Origin: Cycas panzhihuaensis
Taxonomy: Eukaryota > Cycadophyta
Length of the DNA stretch: 64,000 bases
Direction of reading: 5' to 3'
Assembly: GCA_023213395.1 (NCBI GenBank)
Contig: CM041465.1
Coordinates: forward strand, 106,709,741 to 106,773,740
Shown: piece after piece, positions 43,489 to 54,661 of the stretch
Layout: the number at the start of each line of letters is the position of its first letter
Position numbering within the stretch: the stretch's first letter is position 1
Notes under the pieces: model-generated
Told to the model about the DNA's origin: nothing
The model's input: only the letters and a program-made list of their open reading frames with translations
The model's database searches: none
Made by a program: the position numbers and the translations under genes

Positions 43489-44679
43489 ACAAAATGGTGA
43501 ACCGCCAAACAACAATAACAGAAGCAGACGGAAGCAGGATAGAAGAAGTATTATCCCACTTATCGTCTGAACTTATCACTTCAATGAAAAGCATCTAGGT
43601 TTTGTTCGAAACATTAAATAAGAAGCTGGATCTACAAGAAGGAGAGTCAACATCAGAGAAACATCAAGACATGGAAGAATTCAACGAAGAATCCCCAGAT
43701 CAAGGTAACCAAGGAAACAAACAACAAAAGAACTTAAGAAGATTTAGGGGGTTTTACCTACGAACGACGGAATCAAAGGAGTTCTCAATCAGATCAAGGT
43801 CTTAGGGGAACCAAATTTACACTGGAAATTTTTGATCCAAAAAGATCGAGGAACATCCGAAGTTGGTTACTACAAATGGAAACATACTTCCAAGTATATG
43901 AACTATTGGATAAGGAAAAAATATCGACATCATCTCTATATTTGTATGGAAGGGCATTAGAGTGGTTTTATTGCTAGCGAAAGAACAACTTGGGCCATCC
44001 ATAATCATGGGACTATCTAAAAGCAGGATTAATAAAACAATACGAAGATTCATGGAACACTGACTATTTTGCTCAGTTAACAAGGTTACAACAAAATGGA
44101 ACAGTTCAAGAATACACTGAGCAATTCCAGATGCTTCAATGTCTACTACTAGAACGAATACCAGTAGAATACATTCTAGAGACATACATCAGTGGATTAA
44201 AGGGAACAATCAGGTTTCGCATTAAGAATATGAACCCCTCAAACATTCATGAGGCAATCCGGTATGCGAAAGACATAGAAGCAGAATTCAAAGAGCATAG
44301 GTCTATCTATTCGCACAGAACTGAATCATATAAGCAACAAGGATCCAATCTAAATTGGACCAGATCAGGCACAAAAGCAAACCCACTAGTAGCAATAAAA
44401 TACACGAACAAAACAAGCAAAGTTGAGCATCTCAAAAAGGGGACCTACTTTAAATGTGGAGGAAAGTGGAATAAAGAACACCAATGTCCCACAAAGAAGG
44501 TATTCATGATCAATAATGACGAAGTAGAAACACTCGATGAAGAACAGGAAGAAGTAAATCAGACCCAAGAGGAGGATGCAAACGTAGATGAACTTTTAGA
44601 AGTTGATACTGAGAGTGTTCAAATCTCACTACAAGTCATAACGGGACAAAGTGTTACACCCCAAACCCTTGGGTTCTAA
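43489..44679 (+). pseudogene. gypsy K gag
   Basis: The start is taken at 43489 (MVNRQTTITEADGSRIEEV). A TAG at 43594 and a frame change near 43805 interrupt it. The gag core follows: RSWLLQMETYFQVYELLDKE near 43855, two further stops near 43975-44010, then QLTRLQQNGTVQEYTEQF near 44080 and YISGLKGTIRFRIKNMNPSN near 44185. The zinc knuckle is damaged (YFKCGGKWNKEHQCP near 44450). It ends at a TAA at 44679. Confidence 0.9.
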
Positions 44680-45110
44680 GGGATGATCAAAGGAGCTCCA
44701 GATGCCATGCTTGTGGATAGTGGTAGCACGCACAACTTTATCAACAAGGCCACAACAAAGAAGTTAGGGCTAAAAATACAATCTTTGAATACTTTTCAGG
44801 TATCCATAGCAAATGGGAAAACTACTCTCTATGGAGGCTATTGTCAAAAAGTGAATCTCCAAATGGGAGACTATTCAATAAATACATGTATGTTTGCAAT
44901 GCCTATAGGAGGAGTAGATGCAATCTTGGGAATTCAATGGTTACAGACCTTGGGTAATATATTTACCAACTATATGACCCGATTCATGTGCTTCTGTCAG
45001 AAAGGGCGCAAATACGGATTACAGACACCGCCCACACCTCCAGTACAACTAGTATCTTCGCATCGCATGGAAAAAAATTTGAAGAAGAATCCATCGGCAT
45101 ACATATGACT
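44680..45110 (+). pseudogene. gypsy K protease
   Basis: An open stretch begins GAPDAMLVDSGSTHNFINK at about 44692, with the retropepsin active-site triad DSG intact. It continues TTKKLGLKIQSL, GDYSINTCMFAMPIGGVDAI and LGIQWLQTLG. A frame change near 44990-45110 leads into RT. Confidence 0.9.
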
Positions 45111-46490
45111 TGTTACAAGATAGCAATAGAAGATGTACCAATAGAGGTACAAAAGATCATAGACGAGCATAGAGCAATATTTGAAGAGCCCCAAGGACTT
45201 CCCCCACGACGAGATTATCAATACTCCATTGAACTAGTACCAGGAGCAGCTCCAGTAAATATCCGACCATACAGGCAACCCTATCATCTGAAAAGAGAAA
45301 TTGAAAACATCAAAAGGGAATTATTAAGTCAAGGATACATCGCAACAAGTTCAAGCCCATTTGCATCACCAGTCGTGGTCAATCCAAAAAAAGATGGATC
45401 ATATAGGATGTGTGTAGATTATCAAGGAATGAACAAATTAAAGGTAAAAGCCATTATCCTATCCCACGAATAGATGATTTATTAGACGAAATACACAGAG
45501 CACGATATTTCTCAAAAATTGACTTACGATCAGAGTATTATCAGATTCGTATCAAAGAGGAAGATATATACAAAACAACTTTCCGTACACATGAGGGACT
45601 ATTTGAGTTTAAAGTCATGCAGTTTGGGTTGACGAATGCCCCAGCAACTTTCAGAGCACTATGAATTCAATTCTCAAACCACTTTTGCGGAATTTTGTGC
45701 TAGTCTTTTTCGATGACATTCTGATCTATAGTAAAACATGGGAAGAGCATCTAGACCATATCAAAGCAATACTACAAATCTTGTAGTCCAATCAATTCTA
45801 TGCAAATCAAAAGAAATGCATGTTCGAAAACGAAGAGTTGGAATATTTAGGCCATGTTATCACAAAGGAAGGGATAAAAATAGATCCGAAAAAGATTTAG
45901 GTCATTATTAATTGGCCAGTACCGAAAAATGTGACAGGAGTAAGGAGTTTCCTAGGAGCAGTAGGATTTCTTCGAAAATTTACAAAGAGATATGCTCACA
46001 TTGCATCCCCATTAACGAACCTTACAAAAAAGGACACTTTTGTATGGAATCCACAAGCAAAAAGTACCTTTGAAGAACTCAAGAAACCAATGGTCACAGC
46101 TCCAGTTCTAACAACACCAAAATTTTCACAATCGTTCATTTTGGAATGCGATGTTTCAGGATTCGGAATAGGGGTAGTATTAATTCAAAATGAACGACCT
46201 ATTGCTTATGAAAGTAGAAAATTAAATAACAGGGAGAAGCTCAAACCTATTTATGACAAAGAAATGTTGGCAATCATGCATGCCATACACCAATGGCGAC
46301 AGTACTTATTAGGGAATAAGTTTATAGTTCGGACAGATCATGATAGTCTCAAATATTTCTTAAACCAGAAGACTCTATCAGACGAACCACAAAAATGGGT
46401 CAGCAAGCTTCAAACATTTGATTTCAGTATAGTATATAAGAAGGGTAAAGAAAATGTCATTGCAGTTGCCCTTTCAAGACTACCTAGGGA
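45111..46490 (+). pseudogene. gypsy K reverse transcriptase and RNase H
   Basis: RT landmarks: LPPRRDYQYSIELVPGAAPV near 45200, [14 protein letters not shown] near 45400, [16 protein letters not shown] near 45510, [10 protein letters not shown] near 45630. After a frame change at 45660 the catalytic FFDDILIYSKTWEEH lies near 45710. A TAG near 45783 and another near 45898 follow. RNase H contains FILECDVSGFGIGVVLIQ, EMLAIMHAIHQWRQYLLG and FIVRTDHDSLKYFLNQK at 46136-46370. All catalytic motifs are readable; frameshifts disable the whole. Confidence 0.92.
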
Positions 46491-47236
46491 CAACAATGAA
46501 GAAGTTTCGTTGAAAGCAATATCAATAGCCACACCTAGTTGGACTCAAGAGTTGATCAAGGAATATAAGAGCAATCCACTTTCCCAGAAGATATTAGAAG
46601 GAATTAAGGACCAAAAGCCTTCCAAGTTCGACTTACAAGGAGAATTAATTCTAAGAAAGGGGAAGATATTTATCTCGGCGGGTTCTAAAATAAAGAAGGC
46701 CATATTAGAAGAAGCTCACTCAATGCCAATAGCAGGACATACAGGAATAGATAAAACATACCGGAAGATACGAAATTCTTTTTATTGAAAGGGAATAAAA
46801 GCGGACGTCCTCAACTATGTCTCTGAATGCGATTCGTGCCAACGAAACAAGAATGAATGCGTAAAGAGTCTAGGATTACTTCAACCATTACCACATCAAA
46901 AGTGGGAAGAAATCTCAGTGGATTTTATCACGGGACTCCCATGGTCTGAAAGGAAAGATGCCATCTTTGTAGTTGTAGACAGGTTAACCAAATACGCGCA
47001 TTTTAGGGGCACACAATCAACAGCTAAAGCAAGTCAAATAGCAGAGATATACATGAAGGAGATACATCGTTTGCATGGGCTTCCCAAAATTATAGTTAGT
47101 GATCGGAATCCAAATTTCACAAGCCATTTTTGGCAAGATCTGTTCAAATTAACAATAACAAAATTAAATATGAGTACAGCCTACCACCCGCAATCAGATG
47201 GACAGACAGAAGCAGTCAACAAGTGCCTAGAAGGAC
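46491..47236 (+). pseudogene. gypsy K integrase, truncated
   Basis: HHCC-type region: AGHTGIDKTYRKIRNSFY, a TGA at 46786-46788, then CDSCQRNKNE near 46830. The core has VDFITGLPWSERKDAIFVVV near 46920, IIVSDRNPNFTSHFW near 47090 and TAYHPQSDGQTEAVNKCLEG near 47180, covering both Asp and the Glu. Similarity to N stops right after CLEG at about 47236, where minus-strand M sequence begins. Confidence 0.9.
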
Positions 47237-47839
47237 CATTACCATAAATTGACCAAATATCCAAAAAGACCTTCATTGATCCCGATGTTAGTCATTCATA
47301 CAAATGCATGATGATTCCCAAAAACGTTGCAAGTGTGATACATAATCCAAATGGAATCTGACTGTAGGTAAATATCTCACATTGCATAATGAATGTTGTC
47401 TTTAACCATTCTTTGTGAGAAATATTGACCTGGTTATACCTTGAAAATCCATCCAAAAAGGAATAAGTTTCATTCCTAGACACTTCATCTAGAATTGTGT
47501 CTATGAATGGCATCAGAATGAGATCTTTGGGGGTCATTGCATTTAATTTACCAAAATCCATGTATATTCTAAGTTTACCATTCTTCTCTAGTGCAATTAC
47601 AATTAGGGTGACCCATTCACTTGTTTCACCTTAAGAATAACTATCAATATTTTCTATATTTACATTTCTACTTGTTCTATGCATTTTGGATTCATATGGC
47701 TTAGCATTTGGAATTAATTCAATTCTATGTTAACAAAGCTCTAGTGATATGCCTTTCAAGACTTTATAAGCCCACATAAATACATTCTTACATTTCTAAT
47801 AAACACTCATCACAAACTTCCACTAGCATTGGATCCCAT
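47237..47839 (-). pseudogene. gypsy M reverse transcriptase (N-terminal part)
   Basis: Minus-strand reading: WAYKVLKGISLELC near 47780, HRIELIPNAKPY, SEWVTLIVIALEKNGKLRIY near 47610, MDFGKLNAMTPKDLIL at 47561, then YSFLDGFSRYNQVNI and PFGLCITLATFLG. Past a stop it ends MKVFLDIWSIYG, where the catalytic box FLDDFSVYG is expected, so the second Asp is replaced. It stops at the junction with K. Confidence 0.85.
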
Positions 47840-47960
47840 TGTTAAAGTTAATGTTTTACCTCTAAAAGCTCTTAAGTTATTGTTGAGGGTCATGTGTCAT
47901 AAACCCCTCTTTTATTTTATGTTGACAAGTGGCCGACATGCATGGCCCCTTTATTGTAAT

Positions 47961-48007
<47 letters not shown>

Positions 48008-48085
48008 GTTCTCCTCTCCTTTGATCAACGAAGAAGAATGGTTTCTCTCATCTCTGAATCAACTCCTTATTTGTGCATTTTAACA
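47840..48085 (+). repeat. 5' LTR of copia L
   Basis: 246 bp, TGTTAAAGTTAATG to TGCATTTTAACA. It is longer than the 192-bp 3' LTR because of a TA microsatellite (about 47964-48002) and an extra segment GGTTTCTCTCATCTCTG. Confidence 0.93.
47964..48002. repeat. TA dinucleotide microsatellite in the L 5' LTR
   Basis: About 19 uninterrupted TA units where the 3' LTR has only TGTATATATATG. It sits at the TATA-box position of the LTR. Confidence 0.97.
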
Positions 48086-48101
48086 TGGTATCAAAGCAGG
48101 T
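48086..48101 (+). other. primer-binding site of L
   Basis: TGGTATCAAAGCAGGT directly follows the LTR and is identical to the site of copia E. Confidence 0.92.
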
Positions 48102-49040
48102 GCATTTTGTCTGTTTTCTAAGGAGAAACAAGTTATTCTTGCATTTTTTTGCAGAAAAAAATGGAGATCTGAGAAGAACAAATAGGATTATGCCTCTGAA
48201 TTTCTGAAAGAAATTAATTGTATGAATGGGTGAATTATACAGAATTGTACAGAGTGTACAACTATTTTTCAAAGTGCTCAAATTGAGACAAAATTGTACC
48301 AGTATGGGTTCCTCTTCAAGCTGAGAAACTTTCTCCAAAGTGGGATCTTCAAATTTTGCTTTATAGGCCAGGATCTAAGAAAAACCAAACACAGGTTTGC
48401 AGCATTCTGAACATATTTCTTTCAAATTTATGAATTTTAGAGTCTAGCATCTGTCTCAATCTCTTCATTTTCTGCTAAGTTTTCTATCAAGTACTAGTTT
48501 GCAAACTTTCATTAAAAAATTAAAAAGAACATAGCAAAATTCATTTTTAAACCCTAGTTTTTTCTAAGCTTACAGGGCAATTTTTGGCCAAAATACAAGT
48601 CTGATCGAAAAAATAATCACAAATCCGAATAGGCATTGGAAATATCTCCATTTTGGGGTACTTTCATTTCTGCACATACATCTATACTTTTTCCATACAA
48701 CCATACGGTTCAAACCCTCTATGAGAGTCTTCTTTTATTTTTGTATCTATAAATTCAAAAAAAAAAAAAAAGGGTTACACTCTCTATTTAGGAGATTCAG
48801 ACAAATTAACAAGAGAAAATTACAATTCTTGGAAGATAAAAATGAAAGGATTACTTGTTACAAAAAATGCCTAGGATCTTGTGATAGAATCATAAAAGAA
48901 ACCTAGTCCTACAGATTCCCTTAAGCTCATAAGCTAGGAAGAAAGAGATAGGATTGCACCTAGTCCAATCATGCTTTCTGTAAAAGACTCTCTACTGTAT
49001 CATGTCTGTAAAGCAAAATCTTCCCTAGAAGCCTGAAAAT
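48102..49040 (+). other. leader of copia L, start of gag lost
   Basis: AT-rich sequence with a 14-base A run near 48758 and no convincing coding stretch. The N-terminal half of gag expected before 49040 is not recognisable. Confidence 0.6.
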
Positions 49041-49410
49041 TTTTAGAGGCCTTGTTTACCCAGAGAAATGAAGCAAAAATTGTGTCACTAAGAGACCAGC
49101 TTTATCAAATCCATTTAAAGGGGAGGCAATCTATTTCTGATTTCATCACCAGGATAACCGAAATCAAAGACAACTTAGCCTCAATTGGAGAAATTATTTC
49201 TAATACCGAACTTGTTGACCTAATCCTCAATAAGTTGCCAAAAGCCTTTGATAATCTGGTTAATACCCTTACTGTTGGTGGACAAGCCTCTAGTATGTCA
49301 TTTGATACTCTTTGTGGACATCTACTACAACAATAATAGAGGCTAATAAGATATGAAGAGGAGATAGAAATCGATGAAGCATTTATCTCCAGGCTAAGAA
49401 TTAAGAAGCA
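49041..49410 (+). pseudogene. copia L gag, C-terminal half
   Basis: Open from 49052: RNEAKIVSLRDQLYQIHLKG, ISDFITRITEIKDNLASIG and LVDLILNKLPKAFDNLVNTL. This is the standard copia gag pattern. TAA at 49334-49336 is followed by a few more gag-like residues (IDEAFISRLRIKK). The sequence then jumps directly into integrase at about 49411, so knuckles and protease are deleted. Confidence 0.88.
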
Positions 49411-50260
49411 TTAAATGTTTTCAAAGAATTCAAAACTCAGGTAGAGTTAAAAAGCGGATGTAAGATCAAAACTCTCAGAACAGATGGTGGAGGGGAGAAT
49501 GTTTTGAATGAATTTTCCCACTTCTACAAATGCCATGGTATTCGTAGACAACTCACTACTCCTTACACCCCACAATCAAATGGGATAGCAGAAAGAACGA
49601 ATAGAACCATAACTGAAATGGCTAGGTGTATGATGAAAGGGAAAAATGTACCTAATGCATATTAGGCTGAAGCAATAAATACAGCAGTTTATATCATAAA
49701 TAGAAGCCCTGCTCAAGTTCTAAAAAATATCACTCGAAAAAAAAATTGGACAAATAGGAAACCTGATATAAGTCATCTTAGAGCTTTTGGAAGTACAACT
49801 TATGTACATGTTCCCGCTCAAGAAAGAACCAAACTAGATGACAAAAGCATCAAGTGCATCTTTGTAGGATACAATAGCAAATCCAAGGCATATAGATGCA
49901 TAGAATCAAAAAATAATAGAATTTACATCAGTAGAGACATGACTCTTGAAGAAGTCTCTCCTGAAGAAGTCCATTTGAACAAGACTTTCCGATAGTTGAT
50001 AATTCACATAGAAGTCTCCTAAAATGAGAATTAGGAAGAAGATACCTCTGAAAAATCCTATACCTCTGAAAAATCCTCCACTAATAGTACTCAAGGAAGT
50101 AGATAACAAGGAAGTAATATTATATCTTATAGCGAACAAGAAGGAAGCATCTTAGGAAGTAAACAAAATACTCCAAGAGAATCTACCTCCCATGAAGATA
50201 CTGATCAAAGCACTCCGAGGGAACAAACAAAGAAACTTCCAAGATGGTATTTAAAAACCT
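49411..50260 (+). pseudogene. copia L integrase, N-terminally deleted
   Basis: It begins inside the core with FKEFKTQVELKSGCKIKTLR near 49415, TDGGGEN, then PQSNGIAERTNRTITEMARC near 49570. The first catalytic Asp is absent. A TAG replaces the Trp of AYWAEA near 49663. The C-terminal portion KLDDKSIKCIFVGYNSKSKA is near 49832. A short tandem duplication (two copies of ACCTCTGAAAAATCCT near 50044-50077) lies in the linker. Confidence 0.88.
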
Positions 50261-51770
50261 TGGAAGAATCAAAAGGAGAAGTTTTTAAACGAAAAACGAG
50301 ATCTCAAAGGCATCAAGTCTTAACCTATTCAATCAAACCTCATAATTATAATGAAGCATGTCATAATTCAGAATGCCAAAAAGCCATAGATGCTTAAATG
50401 GTGGCCATAAAAAGGAATAGAGCATGGCAACTCGTTGAACCACCAAAAGACAAACCAATAGTAGGATGCAAATGGGTGTACAAAATCAAGGAAAAATCAG
50501 ATGGCAGTGTTGGAAAGTTCAAAGCAAGGTTAGTAGCAGAAGGGTATATGCAAACAGCAGGAATTGACCATGAGAAAACTTTTTCCCCTATCGCTAAAAT
50601 GATAACAATCAGAACAGTTATTGTAATAACAACTCACTTTGGATGGGAAATTGCTTAGCTTGATGTAAAAAGTACCTGTTTAAATGGAGAATTAGAAGAA
50701 GAAGTATACATAGAGCAACCTCCAGGTTATGCAGAAAAAGGAAAAGAATATTTAGTATGCAGGTTAAAAAAGGCCCTCTATGGTCTAAAACAGGCACACC
50801 GGGCATGGTATGTAAAACCAGATTTCCATCTCATGTAGAATGGATTCAATCATTATGAATCTGATCCAATCCTTTATACAAAAATAAAGAAACAATTAAA
50901 TGGGTATAATTCCAAATGGAAAATGAATTTGAAATCATAGACATGGGCTAGTTACATTATTACCTTAGCATTGAAATGAGTCAAAAAAAGAACTCCATCT
51001 TCATATCTCAATCAACATATGCCAAGAATCTCTTAAAAAGATTCAATATGGAGGAATGCAATGCTAACCTCACTCCAATGGAGACAAGATGTGTTATGAC
51101 AACAGAAGAAGGTAGTCAAGGAGTAAATGAAACTTTATACGAGCAACTTGTTGGAAGTCTCATATATCTGATAGCAACCAGGCCAGACATATCATACTCA
51201 GTTGGAATCATCTCCTAATTCATGCATGCTCCAAAAGTCATTCATTGGAATGCAACCAAAAGAATTCTAAGGTACATCAAAGGCACTCTAGATCTCGGAT
51301 TGAAATATGGCAAAAAGTATGATCTTAATCTTATAGGATACTGTGGTTCAAATTAGGCAAGTAAACATCGTGAGAGAAAATCTACTTCTAGGTACTGCTT
51401 CACCTTAGGATCAGCCATAACATCCTGAAGTAGTAAGAAACAAGCAACTATTGCTTTATCATCTGTAGAGACAAAATACAAAGCAACTGTGAGTGCCACT
51501 TGTGAAACAATCTGGATCAAACAATTGCTCAAAGACCTGAATCAGGAAATATTTGAATCCACTCTTATATTTTGTGATAGTGAGAGTGTTATCAAATTAA
51601 CAAAAAATCTAGTCTACCATGCAAGGACAAAACATATTGAAGTTCATCATCATTTCATACGTGAGAAAGCTCAAACCAAAGAAATCAATCTTCAACACTG
51701 CAACAATAAGCACCAACTTGTAGATATCCTCACCAAGCCATTGGGAAGAGATAAATTCTAGTACCTCTGA
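50261..51770 (+). pseudogene. copia L reverse transcriptase and RNase H, catalytic box deleted
   Basis: RT reads WYLKTLEESK near 50250, VGCKWVYKIKEKSDGS near 50462, [18 protein letters not shown] near 50758, then ESDPILYTKIKKQLNG. The sequence there passes straight to the segment after the polymerase box (DMGxLxYYL-like, near 50940). The YVDD segment is missing. SIFISQSTYAKNLLKRFNME (50993) and RNase H (ARTKHIEVHHHFIREKAQT near 51620) follow to about 51762. Several stops are present. Confidence 0.9.
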
Positions 51771-51815
51771 AGATTGCTAGGAGTTTAGAACAAAGGATAA
51801 AACATTAAGGGGGGA

Positions 51816-52007
51816 TGTTAAAGTTAATGTTTTATCACTAAAAGCTCTTAAGTTATTGTTGAGGGTCATGTGTCATAAACACCTCTTTTGTTTTATGTTG
51901 ACAAGTCGCCAACATGCATGGGCCCTTTATTGTAATCCTAATGTATATATATGAGAGGTTCTCCTCTCCTTTAATCAATGAAAAATAAGGTTTGTGCATT
52001 TTTAACA
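51816..52007 (+). repeat. 3' LTR of copia L (polypurine tract 51800-51815)
   Basis: 192 bp, TGTTAAAGTTAATG to GCATTTTTAACA, after AAACATTAAGGGGGGA. Outside the two indels it matches the 5' LTR closely. Confidence 0.93.
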
Positions 52008-52041
52008 CCCATCCTTCCCCCATCTTGAATGTTTGGGGTGG

Positions 52042-52874
52042 TGTTGACTTAGATTTCCCACTGCACTTATGGGAAAGGTACACTTGTCAAGGTTACACAG
52101 GTTATAGTCTAGTTTAGGACACAGTCAACATCATCATCCACATATATTCCACAGATTTATTAATGTTTCCACATGATTATATCACAACGGCACATGATGA
52201 AATGCAATCAGCACATATTCCACATTCAATACAGAGAATACACAATTTCCACGTAACTTCTTATTTCATTAAGCAATAGTTCTTTTACACAAGGTGCTGG
52301 AATGCATTCCCTGTGCATTCCAACCTTATACACTAACTCTGTCACATGCGTACCCAGGAGGTACCCATCAAAATACACGGCTTCAGGCTACTTCCATGCG
52401 TACTGGTCTCCGTACCAATATGTACCGGTATACTTAGCTCTCACCCTAACCGAATGGTCCTTGGGAAGCCTCATAAATACGCTCCTTGGTGTCTTTTCGC
52501 TGAAGGGTTATGACTGTCTATCATAACCATACCTTTTCAGTCAAGCGTACCTCTTCCTAACCATTGGTTAGATTCCTTAATTGCTTGTCTTAACTCATCA
52601 TGCGTCAAAATGCGTACGTCTGATGTCACCCCAGGCTCCCTTCTGTCCAGTCTTCTTATATGTACTGTTCTTGTTTGCTTGCATTCTGCCAGGAGGTACA
52701 TATCTGTGTTGCGTACCTTTACCAGGTATGCACCTATCATACGTACCCAGAATGCTGGATTCTTCACTTCTCGCTGCATATGTACCTCCGTACGGCCCAT
52801 ACCTGCACAGTCCAAGGATACTCGGCTTCTCTCTGGTCTGCCCATAGCCCAGCGTGTCACATTATGCTCCAACA
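52042..52874. repeat. solo LTR with GTAC-rich sub-repeats
   Basis: 833 bp from TGTTGACTT to GCTCCAACA, flanked by perfect TSDs GGTGG (52037-52041 and 52875-52879). The adjoining M sequence reads on in frame across the site, so this is an insertion. The middle (about 52345-52800) is crowded with GTAC-containing motifs such as GCGTACC and TGTACC. No coding domain. Transcription direction is not clear. Confidence 0.8.
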
Positions 52875-52879
52875 GGTGG

Positions 52880-53461
52880 TTCCTTGGATCCTAAGTTTAC
52901 CAATCCTTGTAGGGGTTCTTCGTATACAATCTATGTATCTTCAAAATGGTATGTCAACCCAATACAAGTTGATCACCTATCTGTAGTTGTGCAAAATGAC
53001 TTGGATAGCCTTCTGAATGTTTTGTGTCATCCAAAGTTGCATCTAAATTCCTTTTATTAACTTCTCCTTGCAATGTTAGTTCTATATCAACTTTATAGCA
53101 TGATGGTGTGAATATTTTATGGTCTTGTTGTTGCCAATGTACAATCCATTATCAAACCGTATCCCATATTTATAACAAGGATCCAAATACAGAACACCCT
53201 TGTAGGGTTCACATATATTATCATTATCAAATAATACATTTAAGTGGGTGGTGTACATCTAATAAGGGTGTACGGTTTCTTATTTGATTTACGTTTGATC
53301 CTATATCATTGTCTACCTTGTCATCTAATGAGCTAGAGTTTATGAGTTCTTCACGTACCAAACAATAGTTTAGATTATCAACAACTTCCTACCAATTTAC
53401 TTTACTATGAATGTATTACATCCGTGGCCATCAACAATGGTCATCCAAGTAAGGCATCATA
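52880..53461 (-). other. gypsy M segment between RT and protease, decayed
   Basis: Minus-strand M sequence continues here without long open frames. LGSKEPPQTFKMGEGW-like reading joins the flanks of the solo LTR. No other gene was seen. Confidence 0.45.
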
Positions 53462-53848
53462 TGTTGGTGGCATTCCAACTATCATGGAAGTGACTACGAA
53501 ATCTATTGTGAACATGTGATTTGCGATTTGAATTTATTGTACCATCAACATCCCCATAGGCTCTACTCCATGTTGGTTTGTGAGTCTCAATCAAAAACAT
53601 GGTGGCTATAAAGTTAGTTTCTCCAACTTCCTTCAGGTGGCCTTCCGTATAATATTGACTCCCACACCAGCGTCCACCATCGTATATTCGAATATTTGCC
53701 CCAACAATTGAATAGCTAGCATTGTATCTTGATCTACTCTTAATGCATGAACATGCCAATCATTCAAAATGTTCTCCACACTTGAATTGTTTGTAACTAG
53801 TTCACTTGTGTAGAAATCTTCCATTATATTACTGACAATTGCAATCAT
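53462..53848 (-). pseudogene. gypsy M protease (retropepsin-like)
   Basis: One minus-strand frame with four stops reads EYTMVDAGVGVNIIRKAT, then RKLEKLTL, LRLTNQHGVEPMGMLMVQ, MFTIDFVVTSMIVG and TYDALLG. The DAG after VV/MV matches the active-site D-[ST/A]-G of plant gypsy retropepsins, and YDALLG resembles the conserved YPVLLGRPWL end. Upstream residues (MIAIVSNIMEDFYTSELV) are the linker. Heavily mutated. Confidence 0.7.
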
Positions 53849-53936
53849 TCCTCGACCCCAATTACTTTGTGTGCTTGATCAGCAATGGTCTACACAGCAG
53901 TTGGGTTGCACACCAATAATGATGCCAACTTTATTG

Positions 53937-54009
53937 GAATTTTCATATGTAGTAATTGCTCCACGAGTGTATTCTTCCCTAGTGGAGCAATTACTACATA
54001 TGAAAATTC
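53937..54009. repeat. perfect 28-bp inverted repeat (hairpin)
   Basis: The left arm 53937-53964 (GAATTTTCATATGTAG and following) is the exact reverse complement of the right arm 53982-54009 (GTGGAGCAATTACTAC and following). A 17-base spacer separates them. No mismatch in 28 pairs. Confidence 0.97.
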
Positions 54010-54389
54010 AAGAAACAAGGCTTCCCAAGCCCAATACACTCATGGATCATTTCCCTTATTACTGGCTTCCCAACCCCAATTGAGACAAGGATTCAGTTCC
54101 TTTCATTCATCAAGCTCAAAAGATTTTGTTTCATGACACACCTCAACCTTGTCTTCTATTTCTAAAAGCTCATCACACAATTTGTTGCCTCTTGAAAGGA
54201 TGTGGGTGGAACAACACAGAGCTTTCTTTTATATTTGGGAAGTATACTTCCAAGAACCACAATTTTCTCAACCCATCTATTACCTCACGTTCCATCTTCT
54301 TTATTAGTGCTATCAACTTTGGTATTATTACTTCATATAGTTTCTTTAGGTTTTTGCTTCATATTATATATCTGATCTACTACTTCACT

Positions 54390-54661
54390 AACATCTCATA
54401 ATAATCAAGATTCCTTTTTAAATGTATGCCTCAATATTTGCAAGCTAATGAATAGCCCTCTTTGTATTCTTTATACCAATTGTTGATCGCATCGCATAAT
54501 GTTGGTGAAAACAACTTTAGCCATTGAGTTTTGTTCGACTCTCCATTTACAACCCAAATTGTCTCACACACATTATAGTGGTATGTGGGATCTTCATCCT
54601 CCACCTCGTTGAAGATTAGCAATCTTTGTTTGTTGCCCTTTGTTGCCGCCATATTTGCCAA
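54390..54661 (-). pseudogene. gypsy M gag
   Basis: Minus-strand frame from 54661: MANMAATKGNKQRLLIFNEV, EDEDPTYHYNVCETIWVVNG, WLKLFSPTLCDAINNWY. The W-(x)2-LF-(x)n-WY spacing is typical of gypsy capsid. It stops at 54431-54433. Nothing assignable lies in 54010-54390 or 54662-55157 apart from decayed M sequence. Confidence 0.65.

Larger units (their letters stand above)
42930..47236 (+). mobile_element. Ty3/gypsy retrotransposon K (3' truncated)
   Basis: Order LTR, gag, PR, RT, RNase H, integrase on the plus strand, which is the gypsy order. It is close in sequence to N, which has a chromodomain-like end, so K is probably a chromovirus too. Integrase is cut at 47236, and the C-terminal part, polypurine tract and 3' LTR are absent. 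The 5' LTR start is uncertain. Confidence 0.88.
47840..52007 (+). mobile_element. Ty1/copia element L, internally deleted
   Basis: LTRs 47840-48085 and 51816-52007 are flanked by perfect TSDs CCCAT (47835-47839, 52008-52012). PBS, polypurine tract and parts of gag, integrase, RT and RNase H are present. Knuckles, protease and the first part of integrase are missing, and so is the RT catalytic box. It could only have moved with help. It lies inside M. Confidence 0.94.
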
